A stretch of 33,617 bases of DNA from Sedimenticola sp. (lineage in GTDB: Bacteria; Pseudomonadota; Gammaproteobacteria; Chromatiales; Chromatiaceae): the NCBI GenBank assembly GCA_027024025.1, contig JALVTT010000089.1, positions 1 to 33,617 of the forward strand. The letters run 5' to 3'. Under the pieces are notes generated by a model that saw only the letters and a list, made by a program, of their open reading frames with translations, made no database searches and was not told the origin of the DNA. Below are positions 1 through 7,600 of the stretch, in pieces. The number at the start of each line of letters is the position of its first letter. Position 1 is the stretch's first letter. The position numbers were made by a program, and so were the translations under genes.

Positions 1-606
1 CACTCATCGGTCCTATACTGCCTCTTCACAGGAAAGGAACACGTCGATCAGCTCTCGAGCCAAGAATAACCGCTCCCGGCTCCGAGGGATATGATCACAT
101 GGGACCTGACAGGTACGGGCCCGGTAGGGGGCGCAGGCCTTGGGTTGGACACCCCAGTAGCGGCAGAAGGCATGAAAGCGCGCATTGAAGCGGGCTTCGC
201 GGGTGGCCGGGTCATGGTGATCGACCAGGGGCCGGGCATTGTCCACCAGCAGCTCCCGGGGGACACCACCGAAGTGCCGAAAGGCCCCTTCCAGGCCGCC
301 TAGCCAGGCCGATTGGCGCTGGTGATCGAAGGCCTGCACATACAGGCGCCGGGAGTAGCCCAGGGTGGCCACGAACAGGTGCACCGTGACCGCCTCCCCG
401 CCGATCCAGACGCGGCGTTGGCCGAAGTCGATCTGCAACTGGCGGCCCGGCTCGGTCTCGAAACGCACCGTGGCGCGGGCCTCGGCCCGCAGCTGCTGCC
501 CCTGCTGCGCCAGCAGTCCGAGGAGGTGTGCGAACTGTTGGACACGCTGGAGGATCAGGTCATGCAGGCCGCGCGGCGCAAGAACCAGGACGCTTCCACC
601 TTATAG
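1..606 (-). pseudogene. IS21-family istA transposase remnant
   Basis: The reading frame on the minus strand translates to a piece of an IS21-type IstA transposase. It runs through VRFETEPGRQLQIDFG, which carries the first catalytic Asp, then LVDNARPLV with the second Asp, and stops resembling the family right after APYRART. In intact IstA proteins that motif is followed by a KGK-type segment containing the third acidic residue (family knowledge); here it is replaced by an unrelated tail, so the DDE triad is incomplete. On the other side the homologous frame can be followed upstream only to about position 600, where a TAA stop precedes it, and the N-terminal helix-turn-helix region is absent. 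No istB partner or terminal inverted repeats are visible. The element is therefore a fragment cut at both ends and should be inactive. The exact break points are uncertain. Confidence 0.75.
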
Positions 607-731
607 AACGCACGCTGCTCGTCACAGTGCCACCTCCCGTTTGGCCTAAACATCCTCGGTAAGCCGCCGGCGATCATCGAATGGACGTCAGTTGCTCTGG
701 CAGGCAGTGTCCTGAATGCTACCATCGTGCC
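607..731. other. Short gene-free stretch between IS remnant and membrane protein gene
   Basis: About 125 bases separate the IS21 fragment from the likely ATG at 732. I see no convincing promoter, repeat or terminator here. It may hold the outer scar of the former insertion element. Confidence 0.4.
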
Positions 732-1343
732 ATGAGAATGCTCTGGCTCGGCATCTATTTCGGTGTGCTGGTCTGGTCCGCCATCCGGCCCAGGGACTAT
801 TTCACCTGGCTGCTGGAGGTGGCGCCGGCCCTGATCGGGCTGGTGGTGCTCGCCGCTACCTGGCAGCGCTTTCGTCTGACGCCGTTGGCCTATCTGCTGA
901 TACTGCTTCATAGCATCATCCTGATGGTCGGCGGCCACTATACCTATGCCGAGGTGCCGCTGGGCGACTGGGCGGCCCAGTGGTTCGGCTGGTCGCGCAA
1001 CAACTATGACAAGCTCGGTCATTTCGCCCAGGGATTCGTCCCGGCGATGCTTGCGCGCGAGATCCTGATCCGCAAAGCGGTGGTCAACGGTCGCGGCTGG
1101 CTCAACTTTCTGGTCGTTTGTTTCTGCCTCGCTTTTTCGGCCTTCTATGAGCTGATCGAGTGGTGGACGGCCCTTGCCAGCGGGGATTCGGCCACGGCCT
1201 TCCTCGGTACCCAGGGGTATCAGTGGGATACCCAGTCGGACATGTTCATGGCCCTGGTCGGCGCTGTTACGGCGTTGTTGTCGCTGGGGCGTGTGCATGA
1301 CCGGCAGATCGCGGCTGTGGCAATCATTAGCCGTTCCATTTAG
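732..1343 (+). CDS. DUF2238/YjdF-like integral membrane protein
   Basis: The product is about 203 residues with several hydrophobic segments: one at the N-terminus, two between about residues 25 and 75, one near 120-140 and one near 180-195. Its pattern matches the DUF2238 (YjdF) family, including the conserved stretches NNYDKLGHFAQGF, FYELIEWW and WDTQSDM. The family is inner-membrane and has no settled biochemical function. An in-frame ATG at 681 would add 17 polar residues. I prefer 732 because it places the first membrane helix at the N-terminus, although neither start has a good ribosome binding site. The stop overlaps by four bases the stop region of the convergent glycosyltransferase gene, so the two transcription units collide tail to tail. 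Confidence 0.75.
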   Translation: MRMLWLGIYFGVLVWSAIRPRDYFTWLLEVAPALIGLVVLAATWQRFRLTPLAYLLILLHSIILMVGGHYTYAEVPLGDWAAQWFGWSRNNYDKLGHFAQGFVPAMLAREILIRKAVVNGRGWLNFLVVCFCLAFSAFYELIEWWTALASGDSATAFLGTQGYQWDTQSDMFMALVGAVTALLSLGRVHDRQIAAVAIISRSI

Positions 1344-2272
1344 CAGCGCCGTTCGTTTTGCTCCGCGGTGCCCAGCATGAAAGCCAGGGCCGAGACCGAT
1401 CTGAGCGCCCAAGCCTTGATGCCGTAGGGCACGCGTCCGGAGTCGATCAGCCTCTGACCCAGCCGCAGGAACAGTGGCAATGCCGGTCTGAGCAGCAGGG
1501 CGCAGGGCCGCAGCCAGGGATGCAGTCGGGTATCGACCCGGCTGTAGGGCATCGCGGCATAGGCCTGGGGGTGGCGGGTTGCGAAAATGTCCGCGGTGGT
1601 CGCGCCGCTCTCCCGCATCTTTCGGGCAATGGAGGCGAGCGAGGAGGGCGCGCGATGGATCACCACGCTGTCCGGGGCGTAGGCGATGCGGGCCCCTGTG
1701 GCCGTCAGCCGCGCGGCCAGGTCGCGATCCTCGAAGCCGTAACCGCGGAATGCCGTGTCGAAGCCGCCGAGGCGGGAAAAGGTGTCGCGCCGCACAGCCA
1801 GGTTTGCGCTGACCGCGACCAGGCTGTCGCCCCGCGCGATCTGGCGCTCGCGTTCCCGGTTCAGACGGCCCATGTATGCGTCCCAGAATCCCTGTCCCCG
1901 GAACTCGACCCGGCCGAAGGCGGCATCCGCGCCGGATGACAGTTGGCCCACCAGGGCCTTGAGGCAAGCCGCACCGTCGAAGCGGCAGTCGGCGTCGATG
2001 AAGACGATCAGTTCTCCGCGTCCCTGCGCGGCGCCGGTGTTCCGGGCCGCCGCCCGGCCCTGGCTCTCATCCAGCCGGACCAGACGCGCCTGGTCGCCGT
2101 ATGCCTGCCGTACCACCTCGCTGGTGTCGTCGGTGGAGCCGTCGTCCACCACGATCACCCGGCCCAGCTCGAACCCGGTGCAATCCTGGTCGAACACGCT
2201 GGCAAGACAGGCGGTGATGCTGTCTTCTCCGTTGTAGACCGGGATCACGATATCCACCGCCGGCCCTGTCAT
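1340..2272 (-). CDS. Family 2 glycosyltransferase
   Basis: This 310-residue protein has the GT-A fold signature of family 2 glycosyltransferases. It opens with VDIVIPVYNGEDSI, followed by VVDDGSTDDT for nucleotide-sugar binding, an FIDADCRF motif supplying the DxD metal ligand, and GGFDTAFRGYGFEDRDLA, which resembles the acceptor/catalytic ED region. It would transfer a sugar from an NDP-donor to a polysaccharide or lipid acceptor at the inner face of the membrane; the substrate cannot be told from sequence. The C-terminal 60 residues contain a moderately hydrophobic stretch rich in Leu, Pro and Arg that may associate with the membrane. Its ATG overlaps the stop of the upstream glycosyltransferase by four bases, implying translational coupling. 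No other polysaccharide genes are in the window. Confidence 0.85.
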   Translation of the reverse strand: MTGPAVDIVIPVYNGEDSITACLASVFDQDCTGFELGRVIVVDDGSTDDTSEVVRQAYGDQARLVRLDESQGRAAARNTGAAQGRGELIVFIDADCRFDGAACLKALVGQLSSGADAAFGRVEFRGQGFWDAYMGRLNRERERQIARGDSLVAVSANLAVRRDTFSRLGGFDTAFRGYGFEDRDLAARLTATGARIAYAPDSVVIHRAPSSLASIARKMRESGATTADIFATRHPQAYAAMPYSRVDTRLHPWLRPCALLLRPALPLFLRLGQRLIDSGRVPYGIKAWALRSVSALAFMLGTAEQNERRC

Positions 2273-3021
2273 CGAGGCCTCCGCCGGATCAGGCGCCGGT
2301 AGGCGGGATAGAGGGACCAGTAGATCCGGTAAAACAGGCGGAGCGGCCCGGGCGGGCAGTTCTTTTCATGCACCCGCCGCTCCTCGGCGAAGCGTTGCGT
2401 CAGGCCTTGCCGGTCGAGCCGTGAACTCAGGCCCACCAGGCGCATTACGGAAATCGGCAGGGCGATGCGCCTTGCCCGGACCCCGGCCCGATAGGCGCGC
2501 AGAAAGAAATCATAGTCCATGGCGATGCGGAAACCGGTGTCGAAGGCGCCGATATGCTCGAACAGGTCACGGGCGCAGATCGCGCTCTGGTGAAAGATTC
2601 CGGTCTTGAGATTCATCCAGCCGTTCAGCCCCCGGGGCCGGCGGCGAGTTCGGCGACCGTCCTTTTCCAGAAAGATGTCGAAAAGATAGATCCCGGCCTC
2701 TCCGTCGAGGTGCGGGGCGGCGGCAGTCAGGGCCTTGCGGTCGCAAAAGTAATCGTCGGCATGCAGAAAGATGACATAGTCGCCACCCGCCATGGCAAGA
2801 CCCTTGTTCATGGCATCGGCGATGCCGCGGTCGGGTTCGGAGACCCACCGGTCTATCCGGTCCTGGTATCTGCGAATGATGTCGACCGTGCCATCGGTGG
2901 ATCCGCCGTCGACGACGATGTATTCCCGGTCGGGGTAATCCTGCGAGAGCACGCTTTCGATGCTTTGCTCGATGAATGCCTCTGCGTCAAGGCATACGGT
3001 GATTATGGATATCTTTTTCAC
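2269..3021 (-). CDS. Family 2 glycosyltransferase (WcaA-like)
   Basis: The product is a second GT2 enzyme of about 250 residues, beginning KKISIITVCLDAEAFIEQSI with the YIVVDGGSTDGT donor-site motif and FLHADDYF as the metal-binding acidic motif. A conserved region around FHQSAICARDLFEHIGAFD and MDYDFFLRAYRAG resembles colanic-acid-type and other exopolysaccharide glycosyltransferases. The start is uncertain: GTG at 3021 puts the protein directly at the first beta strand, while a TTG at 3090 would add 23 residues with no family match. I chose GTG, but no strong ribosome binding site supports either. It is the first gene of a two-gene minus-strand unit with the downstream GT2, whose ATG overlaps this stop. 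Acceptor and donor are unknown. Confidence 0.85.
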   Translation of the reverse strand: MKKISIITVCLDAEAFIEQSIESVLSQDYPDREYIVVDGGSTDGTVDIIRRYQDRIDRWVSEPDRGIADAMNKGLAMAGGDYVIFLHADDYFCDRKALTAAAPHLDGEAGIYLFDIFLEKDGRRTRRRPRGLNGWMNLKTGIFHQSAICARDLFEHIGAFDTGFRIAMDYDFFLRAYRAGVRARRIALPISVMRLVGLSSRLDRQGLTQRFAEERRVHEKNCPPGPLRLFYRIYWSLYPAYRRLIRRRPR

Positions 3022-3777
<756 letters not shown>

Positions 3778-3811
3778 TCGCGGGGCGCGCGCGATGCCGG
3801 AGGAAACGGAC

Positions 3812-4210
3812 ATGGCTTACCAATGGGACTCGCGCCTGGAGAAGGGCATCGAGCCGATGGATCAGGCCCACCAGGAATTTGTCCAGCTGGTGGATGGCCT
3901 GTTGAAGGCGGACGACACGGAACTGGTGGAGCGTCTGCAGGCCCTGGTGGATCACACCCATGAACATTTCGCGCAGGAAAACCGCTGGATGGACGAGACC
4001 GGATTTCCGCCGGTCATGATCCACAAGGGCGAACACGAGCGCGTACTCGGCGTGATGGAGCAGGTTCTGGAAAAAGCGCGGGAAGGCGATCCCGGCCCGG
4101 CCCGGCAGCTGATCGAACAACTGCCGGCCTGGTTCGACCAGCACGCCATGAGCATGGACCAGGCCTTGGCCATGTTCATGCACAAAACCGGGTATTCGGT
4201 CGACGGTTGA
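3812..4210 (+). CDS. Bacteriohemerythrin
   Basis: This 132-residue protein binds O2 at a non-heme di-iron centre. All the ligand motifs of the family are present: His20, His52 with Glu56 (HFAQE), His71 and His75 (HKGEH), and a later His-x4-Asp (HAMSMD). The start is taken at 3812 because GGAGG at 3799-3803 lies eight bases upstream; an ATG at 3794 in frame overlaps that site and is less likely. Single-domain bacteriohemerythrins deliver or buffer oxygen or act as sensors in microaerobic bacteria (family knowledge). Here the gene follows tadA and precedes the regulatory region of a c-di-GMP sensor, so a link to oxygen-dependent signalling is possible but only inferred from position. Confidence 0.9.
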   Translation: MAYQWDSRLEKGIEPMDQAHQEFVQLVDGLLKADDTELVERLQALVDHTHEHFAQENRWMDETGFPPVMIHKGEHERVLGVMEQVLEKAREGDPGPARQLIEQLPAWFDQHAMSMDQALAMFMHKTGYSVDG

Positions 4211-4529
4211 CTACGGCTGGCTCGGTGGGTTTTCAAGGTGTCCGGGACACCCCCCGTTCTGTGACTGGCATCCGTGGCGCCGGAGGAAGAACTGAATTCC
4301 TCAGATCTTCCCTAGGTTTCGCACAACTTATTGATAATTAAATTTTTTCGCCCTGTTAAAGTTTAAGCGTCAGCTGCCGACAGCCAGGCATGGGCGGGTC
4401 GGCTTCATGTTGTCTTCATGTTTGATCACATACAGTCAGCAACTTGCTGTGCGCCTGTGAATGCGCTCGGGACAGTGAGCAATTTTCCCCAGTCCTGCTA
4501 GACTCGTGTGGGTCGAAAGGAGGCGGATC
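4211..4529 (+). promoter_or_regulatory. Complex upstream region of the c-di-GMP sensor unit
   Basis: This 319-base gene-free region is more AT-rich than its surroundings. It contains a 6-bp hairpin with a 3-base loop at 4237-4251 (GGTGTC/GACACC, no T-tract, so a weak end for the hemerythrin gene). It also has a perfect 11-base palindrome TTAAAGTTTAA at 4356-4366, and two direct copies of CTTCATGTT at 4403-4411 and 4414-4422, spaced 11 bases, about one helical turn. TTGATA at 4331-4336 could be a -35 box with a poor partner. An extended -10 (TGCTAGACT, 4496-4504) lies just before the small ORF. These suggest a regulated promoter, but no specific regulator can be named. Confidence 0.45.
4496..4504 (+). 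promoter_or_regulatory. Candidate extended -10 promoter
   Basis: TGC-TAGACT matches an extended -10 element (TGn followed by a 4/6 match to TATAAT). No good -35 box sits 16-18 bases upstream, as is common for extended -10 promoters. Transcription from here would start about 15-20 bases before the small ORF at 4530 and give a short leader. Confidence 0.35.
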
Positions 4530-4667
4530 ATGGACGTTATAGGCCTACAGACCAAGGAAACTCCGGTTGGTTCGGGCATAGGCGGATTGTGGCGGGGCAA
4601 TGCCTGGTTCCAGGCGCAGACCGTGCGCGATAGATATCTGTTGCGAAGGTTTGCAGAACATAAATGA
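4530..4667 (+). CDS. Small 45-residue ORF coupled to the GGDEF/EAL sensor
   Basis: An ATG at 4530 is preceded by AAAGGAGG at 4516-4523, the best ribosome binding site in this part of the window, at a six-base spacing. The frame stays open for 45 codons and its TGA overlaps the ATG of the sensor gene (ATGA at 4664-4667). The peptide starts MDVIGLQTKETPVG and ends FAEHK; it contains a GSGIGGLWRGNAWF stretch with two Trp and a basic C-terminal third (RDRYLLRR). It has no membrane helix or signal peptide and I recognise no family. The sensor's own start has only a poor site, so this ORF could drive its translation by coupling, either as a leader peptide or as a real small protein partner. Function unknown. 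Confidence 0.6.
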   Translation: MDVIGLQTKETPVGSGIGGLWRGNAWFQAQTVRDRYLLRRFAEHK

Positions 4668-7600
4668 CCACGTTTTCGCCGCAAAGCACGTTTTTTCGAA
4701 TAGACCGGCGGCCATTCAGGGGCGGTTGGTTTGTCCTTATATTTGCCGTGTTCTTGGGCCTGGCATCCGGATTCTCGCGCGCCGCCGATGCCCGTATCGT
4801 CACGGTCGCAGTAGATGCGGAGTTCGCCCCTTATGAATTTTCCACAATGGATGGCGAGGTGCGAGGCATGGCCCCCGACATCTTGCGCGCCATTGGCAAG
4901 CAAAACCGAATTGTATTCCGTTTCGTGCCGATGAACTGGAGTCAAGCGGTCGAGGCGCTTCACGCGGGCCGTGTCGATCTGGTGCAGATGATACGAACCC
5001 AGGCGCGAGTACGGCGTTTTGTTTTCTCAGAGCCCTTTATCCAACTCACACAGGCATTATTCCGCCGCAAGGGCAGTGGCTTAACCGGGTTGTCGGATCT
5101 TTCCGGCCGGCGTGTTGCGCTGCAGCGGCACGATATCGCAGATGAGTTATTGAGGGGCCAGAACGATTTCCTGCGGGTGCCAGTGAATAACAAGTCGCAG
5201 GGCTTCGAGTTGCTGGATATGGGTAAGGTGGACGGCTTCTTTGCTGCCGAGCTGCCGGGCCATTACCTGTTACGCAGCGGCCGTTACCCTCAGGTCGAGT
5301 TGGCGCAAGGCGGTCTCTTTCCCATGTCCTTGTGTTTTACAGCGCGTAAGGACGATGCGTTGCTGATCCAGCGTATCAACGGGGCCTTGGAGCGACTGCG
5401 GAAGCAGGGTGTGCTTGCGGCTATCGAGCGAAAGTGGCGCGACGCGGGTCCCTCCAAAGAGACCCATCTGTGGGAGCCGCTCATTTTTCTGTCCGGTCTG
5501 GCGGCATTGTTTCTGGTGGTCATAATAATGGCGAAGTGGTCGCCCTTTGCCGTGATCTCCAGTCGGTTCCGGTCGGCCTGGCCACATGTCATACGCCATG
5601 CCTGGGCCGCGATCTTTTTGCTTTGCGCCTTGGGCAGCTTGGCGCTGTATCAACGCATGCACAACGACGAAAAGCGGTTGCTCCATTCGGAGATTGCGCA
5701 TCGTAGTCAGAACAAGCTCACCAATGCCCGGCTGTTCATTGAGCAACACATCGATGCTGCGCGTGGTCTTGCAGCCTATCTGGATAGTGAGATTATTCTC
5801 GACCGTTCTGCGCCGTCTGGCGCCGACAATCTGCGCCGGGATCAGGAACGCAGCCAGGAAGAAATACGTGGTAATGCCCTTGCCTTGCTACACGCGCATC
5901 CGGGCGAGATCATGGCCGTTACAGTGTTGATGGGTCGGGACAAAGGGCAAGCTGTGACTGTGGTCCAAGGCGAGCAGATAGGTACGGAGCTCGATCCACC
6001 ACTGGAAATGGGCCAGCTTGCGGATCTTGCGCCAGGTGAGGCGAAAATGCGGCTGAGCATCGGCAGCGCGGGGCAAAAGCTATTGCGCGTGTATTTGGCC
6101 ACCCATGAACGCCCTTTGGCTTATGTGGTCGTGGATTTGGACGCCACGGATCTTCTGGTTTCGGCTGTGACTGAAAACAAGCCCGCCGGCCTGGATGTGG
6201 AGGTCTGGGTGCATCATAAAGGACGGATAGTTTCCTTGCTGAGGCATGTCTCGCGAAGCAGAGACTTGGCGCCAGCGCCGGGGACGCCATTCGACTGGAC
6301 TGGTGTTTTCGTTGCCGGCGGGTTGCGGTTTGAGATGGCTACTCGCGCATCTCCGGTACTGACCGAGCGGTTTCTCAGCCATCGCCCGCACCTTCTCATG
6401 GTCCTAGGCTTGCTGCTCTCAGGGGTTATCACACTGATTGTGTACAGGCGTGCCCGGTATGGTGAGCGTTTGCGCGCCGAGGTAAGCGCTCGTACCGCCG
6501 AACTCGCAGCCGAGCAAAATAAATTGGCGGCCATTATTGAGCATGCCAGGGAGGGTGTATTGCTGGCCGATGGGCAGGGAAATATTTTGTTGGCCAACCC
6601 CGCCGCCTCCGAATTATTTGGCTATGGGCCGGGCGAATTGAACGGGCTCAGTATCACGGATCTGGTGGCGGGTGCGATTCCTGGATCGAGCGCTCGTCGG
6701 GTGTCAGCGGTGTTAGGCGCGGCCGGAGTTTACGATATGGGTCAGACGCGCGTGGCGCAGGCGCAGCATAAGGATGGCACTTTGTTCCCTTGCGAAATTA
6801 CCGTCAGCCGTTTTGAAGAGCGGGAAGAAACCCGCTTATCAGTCATTCTGCGCGATATCAGTACCCGTCATTATCTGGAACGAAACCGGGAAGCACTGCT
6901 TGAGATTCGGGGCATCAGTCAGCAGTCCGTGCCACAAGACAGGCGTCTTCAGCTGATTCTGGACGCCATGTTCGGTGAGGACTACGATCTTCCGTATTGG
7001 GCGGGCGTATTGTTTGTTGCTGATGGTGAAACACTGCGCATGGCTGCATGCCACGGATTCGGTGAATGGGCCGCGGGGCAGCAAATCCAGATTCCGCGCG
7101 GGGAGTGTTTGTGCGGACGCGCGTTTGCGGACAGGTGCACGCTGTGTTTGGCCTATCAGCCGGATGAGGAGCGATCCTTGTTAAAGGAGCTTGGAAGTGG
7201 CGGCCATTTGTGCATGCCAATCCGGCATGGTGAACAGCGCCTGGGGTTGATCGTTTTGGCGCTGCATCCGGACACGCCCGTTCCTGATCTGTTTTATGGA
7301 TTCCTAGAGCAAGTCGAGGAGGTCATTAGTGGCATGTTGCTGCGTGACCGAGACCGGCTCGCCTTGGAGGAAAGTGAGACGGTTCATCGCACCCTGGTCG
7401 AATCGACTCCGCTGGGCATTGTTATTCACGAGCGGGGCATCATACGGTATGCCAATCCGGCTATCGTGCGCATGCTGGGCTTTGATCAGGCGGGGCCCTT
7501 ATTGGATGCCAATTTTATGGATTGGGTAACCGAGGAGTCTCGTTCCGCGATTGAGGACTATATTCTCCGAGTAGGTGGGCAGGACGGGAACACGGTGTTG

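Noticed and set aside
555-1967. A 470-codon minus-strand frame across the IS scar, membrane protein and glycosyltransferase end
   Set aside because: It crosses gene boundaries in a frame different from the glycosyltransferase and contains no recognisable motif.
4237-4251. GGTGTC/GACACC hairpin as terminator of the hemerythrin gene
   Set aside because: The stem is six base pairs and no T-tract follows, so it does not meet the criteria for an intrinsic terminator.
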